From assembly GCF_036370855.1 (NCBI RefSeq), contig NC_088099.1, forward strand, positions 150,245,517 to 150,309,516: a stretch of DNA of 64,000 nt, in the 5' to 3' direction. Positions 1-12,800 of the stretch are shown piece by piece. The number at the start of each line of letters is the position of its first letter. Position 1 is the first letter of the stretch. Position numbers and translations under genes: made by a program. Below the pieces are notes generated by a model, which was not told the DNA's origin, ran no database searches, and worked only from the letters and a program-made list of their open reading frames with translations. The DNA comes from Dromaius novaehollandiae (Eukaryota; Chordata; Aves; Casuariiformes; Dromaiidae).

Positions 1-3000
1 AATGGGAACAGCAGCAAGCAGCCTGGGGAGGAGAAATCCCCTTGGCCATTAAGTCCACAGGATTGAGTTTCCGTTAACAACAGCATGTAGTAGGTAGATG
101 ATTTGTGGCACAGGTGAAGTCTATCCAATGCAAGTCATATTTGACTGACTACATACTGCTTGTGGGGCCACTTTCAAACTGAGGGCCCAGCCCTACAGGC
201 TCATGTGTTAAAATAAATACCAGTGATTAAGATAACATTGTTAGAATGCTAGTATTTCCATAATTAAATCAGTAATGCTGTAAAGTGAACCAAGAGACAG
301 GTTACATTTTCAGTGTCCATGCAGGATCTCCTGTGTGTCACAGATCTGAGCCTAAGCCCACTGAAATCAGTAGGACGGGAGACAGGCCATCTACAGGGAG
401 CTTTTAATACAGGAAGAAAGACATTCCAGCTTCTCTGATGGACATCACTTCCAGCTTCATCTTCTCTTCTCAGAATTTCACCTAGCTGTCCTCTCTGTCC
501 CTGAGGTAAATGGCTGCTATACTTTGTGAAGCTCCAGATACAGTATCTTTCAAGCTCAGTCACCAATTTCCTATTCAAGGTTCACAAAAGGAACTGTGGA
601 TAGGAGCCAGGGTCTAGTCACTGAATGGCTCAAAAGCAGGAGGGTTTGTCAGAAACTGGCACAGTCAGTGAGAATCAAAACAGTGCAAGGAATCCTGAAG
701 GCAAAGGTGTGGGAGATGCACAGTGTGTGAAAGGGGAGTTAGCCTGTGGATGAGGCTGGGACAGTCTCTCTCATTCTGTCCTTCTTTTTAGCCTTCCCAG
801 CTTACTGTTTTCTTCCATTCCATTGCTTGTATCACCATTCCTTTCTGTCACAAAACTATTTCAGCTCCCTTGTTAGATCTTGTATCCTTTTATTAGTTTA
901 ATTGCTGCTTCTGTCACTCTTTAATGGCCTGGCGCCAGGAAGCAGAAGTGTGTCAGAGAGCTACATGGCTACAGAAACCAGGGGAAGCTGGCCTAAGGGC
1001 CACAGAATTGTGATTGTGCTGTGTGAAAGCGATTGCAGTTGGGATGTGGCCAGGCACAACAAGCAAGGCTGCCAAATGTGTGTGCCACGCCATATGTATG
1101 GTGCTGGCTAGCCTGGCAAAGGATTTCACCGTCTTCACTGAGTATCTTCTGCTGTATCATTTGTCGTGCAAACAATGTTCATATCTATCTCCCCTTCAAG
1201 GCTCCATTTGGCAAATATAATCAAAGCACCTAGTCTCTCTCTTGCTAGTTCTTCCTCTCCTCTCTCAAGCAGTCTTATAGTTTTTATATTATAACCAGTT
1301 TTTTCAAGGACACTGCCAGCACAGCTGGGGCTCAAAACAACTCTGAAATTTGTAAAAATGAATGTATTCAATGGCTAATATCTGTAATGTTTCTTTGTGT
1401 TCTTCAGCGAGGAAGGATTCATGCCACCCAACACTAGAAGTCAACAGAAAGAACACTTCTGTGATTTATTTAAACTGTAATATGGTGGGATTTAGGTATT
1501 CTGAATGTTCTGTCTGAAGTACAGCAATATAAACCTGATATAGCAGTTTGAGTTCTGCAGTAATAAGACTCTGTCATCTTGCACTGATTACACACCATCA
1601 AGGTAAGGGCTACTATTCTGAGTTGGACTGTATCGCTTTTGCCCCAAGACACTTTGCCAAAAAGCTGCCCACAGCAACTCCCTTCTGTGAGATCCTGGTG
1701 CTATCTTTTCCTTTTGATTTATTTGGATTGTGCAATTCTTGGCAACTGCACAATGTACAAAATTCTTCTTCTCAAGGTTTGCAATCTTTTGCTTCCTTTC
1801 TAAGCAAATACAAAATTCCTACAGTGGAAAGAAGTATTTGTTAACCTTTAAGTTGGTCAGATTTCTTATAGTCTCGAGCAGTAATTTTTTCCTTGAAACT
1901 CTTCAAGGAATACCTGTATTTAAAAAGAAGATTTGTTCTCATGCAATGCCAGTCTCTTTTCTGTGTCATTACACCAAAAGATTCCAATCCCAAGATGAAG
2001 ATATTTTCCCCTCCACCAATTTAACACCCTGCTCTGGAGAAGGGCAGTCAGCAGTACAGGCACCAATGGAACACAGAAGCAGCATGTGTAATGTGATGAA
2101 TTTGTCTGTAGCTCTTCAAGCTCTTAACTCTACCCTCTGTCTTAATACAAAGTTGGTATAGTCTGCTTCCATTTGGTATAAGAAAAATTTGGATGGTAGA
2201 TATGGTGGTAGGTACTCTCTAAGTTTTTGAAATCAATAGAAGTAAAGGTTACTCACCTGTAATGAGTTTTCCAATAAAGAGTTCAGACTTTGGCCTTCTG
2301 AATTCAAAGGAATCAAATCACAGACTAAACAAAAGATAGCACACAGCCCAAGATGTCATATCTTTGTTCCGATGTATGCATATGTGTATCCCTCTACGTG
2401 TGGGTGGGTATGCATGCGTGGTGTGTGTGTTAGTGGGAAGTTATATGAGGAGAAAGCAGTCTGGATAATGGTTCTTTTTGGAGTCCAGCTGGACTTTGAG
2501 AATGGCCAACTCCATGAACACTGGACTTTGGAAGCTGCCAGAGCTAACAACAGAAACAATATCAATGAGGACTGGCCAACATAGGAAATGAAGATCAAAG
2601 TATATGATGCTGAACTTAACCCAGCCATAGGTATATGATATCTATTATTCTATAATAGACTTTTATATTGATTTTCACCTGTAATTAACACATGGGTTAT
2701 GTTCAGATGATCAGAAGTTTTTGCAGGAATAGATCACCATCATTATTGAACAGAATAAACCTCTTCTTGGCTTGCTTGAACAAGAACAAATATTTTGTAG
2801 GCCAAGGTATAATTTCACAGATTTTGTGATGAAAGTTCATTCCCCAGAAACTTTTAGAATGTCTGGGTCATTTTCATTCACTAATTAGATAAACTACATT
2901 TGCTTCAATGTTTGTTTACTTGTGTAGTGCTAGAGGAAATCTACACTGTGCTGCAGCTCATGCTGCCTCTATTTACAAGTGGTCTCAGGAATGTGAATAT

Positions 3001-3529
3001 TGAGGAACTGGCTCCCCCCCGTGGAATATGGGAAATGAACATTAGGAAGTCTTGCAAGAAACTTTAAAGAACTTCTAAATAATAGGAATAGTTATAGGAA
3101 TAATAGTTATAGGAAAATAAAATATTCATTTACTTCATTTCCATACAATAATACAAAGGCCCCAGACATTTCCTCTCAATGGGCTAAATTTAGATATCCT
3201 ATTAGTAACATGAAGTGACAGCATTCGGTTTTATTTGTTAGTTTTTCAGTACTGTTATGGTAACTCTTTTCAAAGAATGACTGGATGTTCTCTTGGAAGG
3301 CGGTGGGGTTGGCAACACAGAGGAAGCCTGTTTTACATGCTCTGGCTGCTTCACGTTGGCTCTGGGTAGAAGGCAAAATAATGCTTTCCCTGAGAGCAGG
3401 TGAGTCTGCTGGGGAAAAAAAAGCTTCGGAGGGCTGGTAGGTAGCCTAGCAAGAGACCCACAGTAAACAGGGAACCTGCTGTACCAGCACAGTCCTAAGG
3501 GAAGCAGTGAGGAGAGGCACAGCCAGGCC
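1..3529. other. intergenic DNA, no gene recognised
   Basis: This stretch should be part of the spacer between CA3 and CA2, if the usual amniote order holds. Open frames here are short or of low complexity, and none resembles a known family. An imperfect AT-rich tandem (ATAGTTATAGGAATA-like units) lies at about 3080-3114. No CA2 exon 1 (an ATG followed by a Trp-Gly-Tyr stretch ending in a GT donor) was found on the minus strand. Confidence 0.6.
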
Positions 3530-4020
3530 TCAGAGATGACCTACACTGGTCACCTGCTACACTGGACTTGCTACACTTTGCCAATGTCCTTCATGCATTT
3601 GAGAGCCCAAAACTGGACTCAGCACTCCAGATGCAGCCTCCCAAGTGCTGCTACGCTCAACCTGCTGGCTACACTCCTGCTACTGCAGCCCACTGTATGG
3701 CTGGTCTTCATCACAACAAGGGCACACTGCAGACTCATGTTCAATCTGTTGTCCACCAGGACCTCTGTGTCCTTTTCTGCAAAGCTGCCTGTACCATTGT
3801 GTGGGCTTATTCTTCCTCAGGTGCAGGACTTTGCATTTGCCCTTGTTTCTTCATGAGGTTCTTGTCAGCCCATTTCTCCAGCCTTTCTGGGTCCCTCTGA
3901 ATAGCAGCCCTGCTCTCCAGCAAATCATCTTCAACCCCCAATTTAGTGCCCTCTGCAAACTTCCTGAGAGTGCACTACCTCTCATCATCCAGGTTGTTAA
4001 TAGAGGCATTAAATAGTACA
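3530..4020 (-). mobile_element. CR1 LINE fragment, inactive reverse transcriptase
   Basis: Read on the minus strand, this segment encodes a decayed C-terminal part of a CR1 reverse transcriptase. The diagnostic stretch AEKDTEVLVDNRLNMSL is readable at about 3715-3780 and matches the CR1 consensus motif AEKDLGVLVD..LNMS. Further 5' on that strand, the family's catalytic FADD box reads FAEG (about 3948-3959), so both catalytic aspartates are gone. The frame is also broken elsewhere. The fragment is truncated at both ends: no upstream RT fingers, no ORF1 and no 3' tail repeat. CR1 is the dominant LINE of birds and is also found in other reptiles, so this supports a sauropsid source. The ends are approximate. 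Confidence 0.85.
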
Positions 4021-6211
4021 CAAAGAACTGGAAAAAAGGAACTATCAGCAGAGAATGTATGGTTTAGAAGTCAAGGAGAGCAAATATAAAGTGCAAACTG
4101 CCAAAACTTGGACTGACTTAAATTAATCAGAGAAATTAAAACAAGCAGTAAATTCCTCTTTAATTATCTATCTAAAGAGAGAATGAAGAATTGTAATCCA
4201 GGGAGAATGGATAGGAATTATAGTCTTCAAACCAAATGAAAACTTTCACTTCGGTTTTCAGCGAGGATGTTTATATTGACTGTGGGATAAAAGCAGGATG
4301 AATAGTGGGAATGTCAATGAAAAAAACAGAAAAATTACTGGGAGAGATTAGAAGAAGAATTCAAAAACACAATCTAGTAAAGCTACATTATCTCTACCAT
4401 ACAGTTCTGCGAGAAGTGGCACACAACTTCACTGGTCCAGCCCAAGGAAGGAGTTTAGAGTAGAATTCCTCAAACAACAGTTTTCAGACAGATTTTCTGT
4501 AATATGTTAATAACAGTGAAAGAATAACAGTGTGCTGCTCAAATTCACCAATGGCATGATTTTTCTTTCTTTCTATTAAGTTCTGCTTACAGATGGCACA
4601 ACAGTCTTGCATTCCAATAAACTAACGCAAATCTCTTAAAAAAACGGCCTGGGAGATGAGTGGCCCAGTGAGTGAGACTTACTTTAAGATTTCCCATGCA
4701 GACAACGTTCTGTACAAGCACTTCTACTTGTGGTAAGATGAACATGTATGGTTCAATAGTATGACCACTCAGTTTGCATACCATTGGCATTATCCATTGG
4801 CAACTTCCCTGTTGCATTTTCTCCAGGTAAGGCAGGACCCAATAAAGATCTGGTCAGATAGAGTACTTAACAGAAGTGCTGCAATTTATCGTGCCACACT
4901 TCAGTTTTCTAAAGCAGAGACAATCCCATCCACAGGGTGGAATTTGCTGTACTGTCCTATTTAATCTATCATTTCACTTATGGTAATTTTCATTCTCATA
5001 TATACATTCCTATCATTCCTTCATCATTTACACCAATGTCTCCACCATCATCCTTATTGAAAGTGATGTGTTCATTTAGGCTGTGGACCACGCTTAAACT
5101 ATCTCTAATCTTTGTCTCATTGCATAGAAGCTGCATTCCTCTTTTTCTATCTTTCTTTTTATGGTTGATTTTCCATCTGTTACGCACTTTCTGTTCAAAA
5201 GTAAAAATCAGTTTGATCTCTGACAAAGTTCACCTTACTTACATGATCTCTGACTTCAAAGATACACTTTTGCTTGCTAATAATTTGTCTTTTTATTCCT
5301 TGCCATCACTTATACCCAACAGCCTTTTAGGTCACAGTTCACCAGTAAGTGGAATGTTCCTTTTCTCTGGTTCCAAAGATTTTAGAATTTTATTTGTCTT
5401 TAAAGAATAGCAAGTCTTTTCCTCATTTAAGTCTGTGTACTCTTCAGTTTACTTAACTTGTGTAAATACTGAAAAACTTTTTTTGAAATTAAAAGCTTTA
5501 AAGATGCATTTTATTTGTTCTTTTTAATTTAAATGGAAGCAACACAGGATAATATATGCAAGGTTAATTTCTATGGCAAGCACACTATCCACTGAAATCA
5601 AAATGATAACTGCGTAGTACCTCATCTCCTGTTGGATGCAATACCAGCTGATAAAGAAATCAGGCATTTATTACATACAGGATTAGGTGAATTCTATACA
5701 TTCTTACAATATTTTGCTGTCCAGTCTAGAAAGTTACAATTTTAGAAAGTTAAAATTTTCTATAATAACACCATTCCTCTTTGTGTTTATTTTTCCAGTA
5801 ATATCACAAGGTCTCCCTCTGTATTCAAATCTGTTCCTGAGTTTCAGTGAACACAAAACTTTAAAGTCTTTCCGTCTCTCCCTGCCATGCCACACTAGCA
5901 TACCTGACCTGGTTCATTCCTTTCTATGACACACATTTTTTGCAAATCATCATGGATAGCAGACCTAAACTAAAACAAAGGTACTTTTTAAAATATGTTC
6001 TTAAAAAAAAGGCGAGTGAGATTTGATCTATAATTAAACATTAGCTGTACAACCCTTTTTTGATGGGGCAAATGTTAAAATTCCTTCTATCAAATCTTTT
6101 TGGAAATAATTCCTGGATGCATGCTTTTTACCGTAATATTTATAAAGACAAATGCCAGAATTCATTTAGAAGAAAGACAGATAGATTAGGTGGAACACAC
6201 ACTATTTTTGT

Positions 6212-6243
6212 TTGCTGAGGCATGGGACAAAATGCCTCAGCAA
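6212..6243. repeat. perfect 12-bp inverted repeat with 8-nt loop
   Basis: The left arm (6212-6223) is the exact reverse complement of the right arm (6232-6243). The loop is GGGACAAA. The stem contains GCTGAGGC. There is no associated gene, and function is unknown. Confidence 0.7.
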
Positions 6244-8908
6244 GAGACAAAATGTTTTATTTTGCTAAAGTCATTGACAATATGAACATTTTTTAACTGA
6301 TTACTCAGCGAATGAACATGAGCAAGCAGATCCAGGAAAGTACCTCTTTAAATGTGAGATAGAGTAAAAATCATACATAGAGTCATCTTTTCATTTTGCA
6401 GTAGAAATACATAACTATAGCCATTTGCTACACCTAGGGTCATACCAAAAATTCACAATTCAGTTACAAAATTACATCTGACTCAAAGATGACTACAGCA
6501 GGAAGGAAACTGTTTCAAATAATGCAGAAAAGCTTTAGAAAAGCTGTAGGAGTCAACTTTTAATTCTACAGTCCTTGCTATTGTTAGTTGTTGGCAGCAC
6601 ATGCAGGAGCAAGGGTTCCAATGTTTGTCAAAACCTAACAGCTGGTAATTCATTTGAATCATTTGCTGCCCTGCTGAGAATTAACATGTGCATTATATGC
6701 ATTAAGGTAGTCAAGCATTTAGTATACCACACTGTCCAAATAATTAGGGTAATTTTTAGATTCTTGTTTTAATTGACCAGTGCTCAGAGGCTTTTTTCTC
6801 TAGAGTGCACCTAATATATTCTTACTTTGTTAGCAAGGTCATCAATACTAAACTACACTGGAATATCATTACAGAGGAACACACTCAAAGGGAAAAAGGG
6901 AAGGGGACAAAACTGTCTGCTTTGTACTCCAAGAGAAAAGTGAAAGTCTAAAGCATATTAGCAATGAGGTTAGTATTTTTGAGCAGTAATAGTAAATGCA
7001 GAGACAATGGAATGAGAGCAAATGTATGGTGGAATATAAATTTCAGGCAATACTTTCCTTTGCGTCAACATATAAACCATGTGTTTAGGGCTGGGACCAC
7101 AACTGCTATGTCAGTAGTTAATTCACTTTTGCCTACTTTGCAAGGCAGAAGCAATAAAGGAAAGATGCAAAGAAAGCAAACTGCATTCAGAGTCTGATTT
7201 TGTGGGCAACAACAGCACAGTATCAGGGAAATTAAGGTATTACTTCACTTTAACAAGGTTGATTTGTGTGCTTAAGAAAGTATAAATGAATCAGGAAATT
7301 TCAGAATGATGTAACATTTCAACTAATTGTTCCATATGCTTCTTGCAAAATAACAGAATTCATATCCAGGTTAGTGATATTCAAGGAGATCATTTATGAA
7401 TATATGAATTTTGGGAAGATGCAAGAGAATATGTGTGTCCAGACAAGAAATATATATTTCTTTTGTATCTGAAAACAGGTGCAACATGGCAAATGTATTT
7501 TAGGTGATGTCTCATGTTTTGGAGGAGCTGTTTTATTAGATACACAGAAACCATGATGGGATATCAAAATAAACTGCAACAGCTAAATGTGCCATTACTA
7601 GTGTGTCCATCTATCCATACATTACAAGGACATATAGCAAGTTTTTCTAGCAAGTTCTTGTTACTTTTTATCATCACTCAACACTAGAAAAAAAGCCAAA
7701 AAAATCAATTTTTTACATAAGTTAATTTATTGGTTCTCTGAAGACACAAAACCTGTTACTTCAATTGCAGGCAAACAATCCTGTTTTATTGTCCCAATAA
7801 CAAGAAATTAAAACATCACAGTCAATGGCTTTTAGATAGAAAGATTCAAATTCTGGTCTCACATACTTGTGTAGAAATTTCCTTGACACCAAGATCAACT
7901 GCACATAGATATGAAAAGAAATTTGAAAAGTAAGACATAGCATAGTTAAAAAAATGTTGCTTATGAGCTTTCTGTAGAAACATTTTTATGTGTTGAGAAG
8001 ATGTGGAGATTCGAGAGATTAAAGATCTAAGAGACTCTTAGTATTTTTGCAAGTGCTGCACTAGTAAAAATCAAAAGTTGATCTGATATGAATAAGCCAA
8101 TGCTAAAACATTTTAAACTAGATTCAAACAGTACTTTATGCTAACAGGAACTTGTTTTTTAAAATGAAACTGCTCAATACCATTTCACTACTTCATTAGC
8201 GGAACACTTTTTTTTTTCTAGTAAAGGTGAAAAGTGAAATAGTGAAGGATAATTAGGAAATGCCTGCAATAGCCATTTGTAACCTTGCTTTTTTCATCCT
8301 TTGACACATTCCTTATGAATGCTGCTGTAAACATATCTGTGGCAAGGTCTCCAGAAGGAACTCTCTCTGCCACCCATTGAAGAGTTAGAGGAAGACAAAG
8401 AATCCAAGAAGCTTCATCTGCAGGAGCTTTAGCCACCATGACACCTTTGACCACCCAATCTCCTGTATTTAGGAGAGTAATTACCCTGATGGTGAATAAA
8501 AGGTAGCAGATCTTTACTCATACTCTGAATGGGGGGTCGATCTCAATGGTACTTGTGTTATACTGTTTAGGGAACTTGCTGAAGTGCTAAAGTTGACATG
8601 GTGAGGGACAGGGAAAGATGATTTAGATGTTCCTGTCTGCCAGTAATTCTTTGGTTGCATCCTGTATGTCAGCTGAACTGTCTCCCCAGAAAGTAACAGA
8701 GCTAAACAGACTTAAACAGATCTTAAAAGTCTCCAGCTACTCAAGAGTCACAGTAAACAAACACTCAGGTGACTTAATGTGGATTTGTTAGTAGCGGAGA
8801 AGACAAATGACAAATATGAGTCACCAGCAAAGCCCCTCTCCCTGTGCAACAGAATTCCTAACAGGCAAAATCACTATTATGTAGACTAAAGTGTGGAAAA
8901 CCAAAATC

Positions 8909-8926
8909 CACACACACACGCACACA
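8909..8926. repeat. short CA-dinucleotide repeat
   Basis: An imperfect (CA)n tract with one CG interruption, a simple-sequence repeat in intergenic DNA. Confidence 0.7.
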
Positions 8927-9439
8927 TCACAGCATCAAAGCTGAAATGTGTCATCCTGAGAGGTAACACAGTCAAAGCAGCAAAAAAAAGGCGTGCTCCA
9001 TAGCAATCCTACAGCTGTTATCCTGAATGCAAGGCAACATGACACGAGCAGCGCTCTATGGCTGGATGGGTGAAGCAACAGCAGCACTGAAACAAGACCA
9101 ATGGGCAACAGGAAAAAATGGCAAAGACAGCAAATACAGAAATGACAACAAGGTATCTCTTTTCTTCTTCACACACAGAAGCTGAATATGCCTGACCATA
9201 TCTCCAGAATACAAATCTTAGATAACAAGCTATGAGCAAGAGCAAGAAGGAGAAAGGTGGTTTGTTAAAAGGGAATTTATTCTTCAGATGTTCATGATGG
9301 GGTATCTGAGGAAGGTCACTAGTAAAGATGCTGTAGGGACAGGCGCTTAACCTTGTGCTCATGTACTGTTGATCCGCTGTTAATCTACTTTCCTAAACTA
9401 CTGGTTCATTTTTCTGCCTTTACTACATTTCCTTTGAAA

Positions 9440-9445
9440 TTTATT
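9440..9445 (-). terminator. candidate CA3 polyadenylation signal
   Basis: The plus strand reads TTTATT, which is AATAAA on the minus strand, about 300 bases past the CA3 stop codon at 9748. It is the first canonical hexamer I see downstream of the stop. Another AATAAA lies at 9276-9281, so longer 3'UTRs are possible. Assignment is by position only. Confidence 0.5.
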
Positions 9446-9514
9446 TGAAATATTGAAACTGAGCCCATTTTTCTTCTGAGATCATATGGCAGAGAAATAA
9501 CATTATCACAAATG

Positions 9515-9540
9515 CTAGCGCATTTGTGATGAAGAATCAC
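9515..9540 (-). other. hairpin in presumed CA3 3'UTR
   Basis: A perfect 11-bp inverted repeat: the arm at 9515-9525 is complementary to 9530-9540, with a 4-nt loop. It falls between the CA3 stop codon and the candidate poly(A) signal, so the mRNA would carry an ATCACAAATGC stem. It could be an RNA structural element or chance. Confidence 0.55.
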
Positions 9541-9747
9541 ATATATCCCACATTTCCATGTTAAGGTTAGTACCGGTATACAATATTTTTTCTGCCTTAA
9601 AAATCAAATTCAGTTATATGCCAAGTTTCACCACTCAGATTTCAGGCTTGGAAACACAGATGTGGATCCAGAGGAAAAGCAGTAGAAGGCAAAAGCTAAC
9701 TATGCTTCGGGACGCAGGGACTTTCTCACTCAGGTTCAGCAGGAGCT

Positions 9748-9867
9748 TTACTTGAATGAGGCTCTCACCATCCTGCCCTTCACAGGCTGAGGTGGGCGCC
9801 AGTTATCAACCAGTGGCATCACAGGTTCATTCTCAGGGTTCTTGGAAAGGCTACGGAGCTTTGCCAT
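9748..9867 (-). CDS. CA3 exon 7 (C-terminus)
   Basis: Encodes 39 residues plus TAA, starting MAKLRSL and ending VRASFK, the conserved C-terminus of cytosolic CAs. It contains the NWRPPQP motif, in which Trp and Arg pack near the active-site rim. The acceptor is CAG at 9868-9870. The coding length of 120 bases is the family standard. Confidence 0.96.
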   Translation of the reverse strand: MAKLRSLSKNPENEPVMPLVDNWRPPQPVKGRMVRASFK

Positions 9868-12800
9868 CTGCAAGGAAGCAAAATCAAAGTGTCAGCATGA
9901 ATTAATCTGGAAGCAATGTGGACCCTGATGCCTAGGACAAACTAGAGAAGAAGAATTTTTTTACACAGTGACAAGCATGACTGGTAGAGGTCACTGCAGC
10001 CCAGTGTCTAGCCCAGTTTCTGTGGATCTTTACAGCCTTCATCCACAGAGCAGCAGATCATCTGACCCTTGCCTGGGCTTCTCAGGATTTTCTGCTGAGC
10101 CACACTCACAGTGTGAAACAAGGGTAGGTGCCTCTTTTGTGATCCAGCTGAACTTCAGTCAGATCAGTTGTGGAAAAATGGTCATCCATGAAGGGGGATG
10201 CAAGTCTAAGTGTGCACAAGTCAGTCTTATAGGAACAGCTGGTCTGTAGAAGTCCATCAACTGGAAACAAGGGTAGGTGCCTCTTTTGTGATCCAGCTGA
10301 ACTTCAGTCAGATCAGTTGTGGAAAAATGGTCATCCATGAAGGGGGATGCAAGTCTAAGTGTGCACAAGTCAGTCTTATAGGAACAGCTGGTCTGTAGAA
10401 GTCCATCAACTGGATTAATATTCTAAAATTTCAGGTTCACTGCATATTGCATTCAGAACATAGTAGAGTATAGAGCATGTTACCTGTGTGGGAGGCAGTG
10501 AGAATATTTTAGAGGTTTTGTTACTTATACTTTCAATAAAGACTCTCACAGTAACTTCTAGGGTAATTGAGTCTTCCTACAACAGTATAGTGCCATACCA
10601 ACTCCTGAGGCCAGTATGCCACCACATGGTTGCAAACAGGCTACAAACTGCAAAAAGGATGGGCACTCAGAACAACTTCTATCAGCAAGCCTGGAGCATT
10701 AGCAGGATTCTAAAATTATAAATCATCATAGGACCACCATCATCCTACGCACCTCTTCTGTATGGTAACATACAGCTGGCAAATCCTCACACCAACATGG
10801 TGAGAGACCACTGAGAACAGGAAAAGGAGCAGCAGAACTACCTGGAATTTACCTGGTCTGGGCTGACTTCAATGGGCTCCCTCAAGAGAATCCAAGTGAT
10901 GCACTCTTCGCAAGGGGGTGTAGTGAATGAGCCATGGTAGGTCCAGTAGTCCCGAGATTTGGGAAAAAGAATTGATGGATCAAAGTGCTGAAAAGGAGCC
11001 TCTTTCCCCTTCAATAAAGATAAAATAAATATCTGCAGTAACTCTAGAGATAGCCATCTTAAAAGACATCAGTATCTATGTTATTACAGAGGAAGTAATT
11101 AAATATCAAGACCAAAAGATCAGCCCCTTTTCTTCCTGTCAGGCATCTGCCCTGTAGTAACTGACATTTTGATTCCATCAACATATAAAAAGAAAATATA
11201 AAACAAATTGTGCAGGACCAAGCAAATTCATTGTTACATTCTCCTATTCCCCATGCCTTCAAAAATTCATCTGGGATTATCAACATTTTGTTTCATTTTA
11301 GGGTCACCTGGGATAAAAGTTAAAGGCTGGTGCACTGCAGCTACAGGATACTTACAGAAGTGAGAAACTATATGCTTACTTAAACAAAAGAAACAATCCT
11401 GCTCCACAATTCAAAGTATCCTTTGGTGCTACTCTTCAGCACCAGAATGATATCAAGATGAGTGGTTTTGAACTTCTGTTTTCTGCTCCTGTTGCTTTCA
11501 ACTATATTATATCATAAAAAGCATTCTGATACCTTGGTCTTAATTTTATCAATTTCTTCAAGAATTCTCTTCATCTCTGGTTTGGGAGTTGTTCCAACCT
11601 GCAACACAGAGCACAAGTACTGCGTTTTTTCACCATGTTCCACAATATGAAAAATGAATTCAGTACATCCCACCTGTCAAGGCAGGCAGCAGTATTCTCA
11701 GAACATCTTGTACAGACTGGCACAAAATGATGTCTGTTAAAAGGCCATGCTGAATAACAGACTTGAGTAACTGGTTTTGTAATTCAGAAATGTACTGAAA
11801 GGCTCTACAAGGTGTCTCCAACTGTCTGAGCAACAAACTGCACACCCAGACAATGTCATTTAGATCCCACAGGGCTTAGCCCTTGGCTCCTGGTTTGAAA
11901 GCAGGCCACAACCGCTGTGTGATGATGTATAGTTACTCAGCACAAGTGCTGTTAGTCTGAAGAGCTGGAGTCCCTGCAGATACTTAGAACATTCTGCAGC
12001 ACATATGCAGTCAGACCAGACTCAGTATAAAACATATGATGAGATTCCTGTCATGGCCCCCTCAAGGTATGAGGTAACTTTATACTTGTGTTCACAACAT
12101 TCAATGTCACCAAAAGCTTTGACATGGCTCTGCATCCAGGAAGAGTAAACAGAGTATGCATAAGACATGCTTTTGTTGCCGTGTCTTGTTCCAAAACAGA
12201 TTAAATTCTTCAGTAGGGAATTCAAACTCTGTCCTAGCAATACAAAATCAGTCATGGAACACAACAAAACCAGAGCAAAATAACTGCTCCAACTCCAAAG
12301 AGCAAGAAGGAAATGCTAAAAGAAGGCCAGAGAAGATGTAGTGATGCCTCTTACTTTTGTAGACATTTTAGCTGGCCTTAGCATGGTTAATAGGAACATA
12401 ATTTTATACTTTATAAGTTTTACAAGGTAAGGCTTTAGCCTGAAATAGACCAAAAGAGACAACAAAAGAAGAATAATCAAAGGACATAGTCATAGGTGAG
12501 AATCTGTGCAGGTGCTAAACTTTCGACTTCTATCATTTTAAAGTAACCACATGAAAAAAGGACAGGCTGGTTCAGTTAAGCACAGTATAACAGAATTAAA
12601 ATAGCATTGGCTCTAATGTGTCCAGGGACAGTGTGGCAAAATTAATTACATCCACTTGCTATATGTGTACAAATGCAACTTACTATTAAACAATTATTAA
12701 ACAAAAGGAGGGCTATTCCCTGACACTGATTCAAACATTGTGTTCAAGCTGAAGTTACCACCTGCAGGTACAATGAAACCTTTACTTCTCCACAGCTGCA

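Larger units (their letters stand above)
4021..9439. other. intergenic DNA downstream of CA3
   Basis: AT-rich DNA between the CR1 fragment and the presumed end of CA3. It contains a 157-codon T-rich open frame (4937-5410, plus strand) that looks like low-complexity chance, a perfect 12-bp hairpin at 6212-6243, and a short CA-dinucleotide run at 8909-8926. A second possible minus-strand AATAAA is present at 9276-9281. No gene is supported. Confidence 0.6.

Noticed and set aside
3536-4016. Three overlapping plus-strand open frames (106-123 codons)
   Set aside because: They are antisense to the CR1 reverse transcriptase fragment and do not encode a protein of their own.
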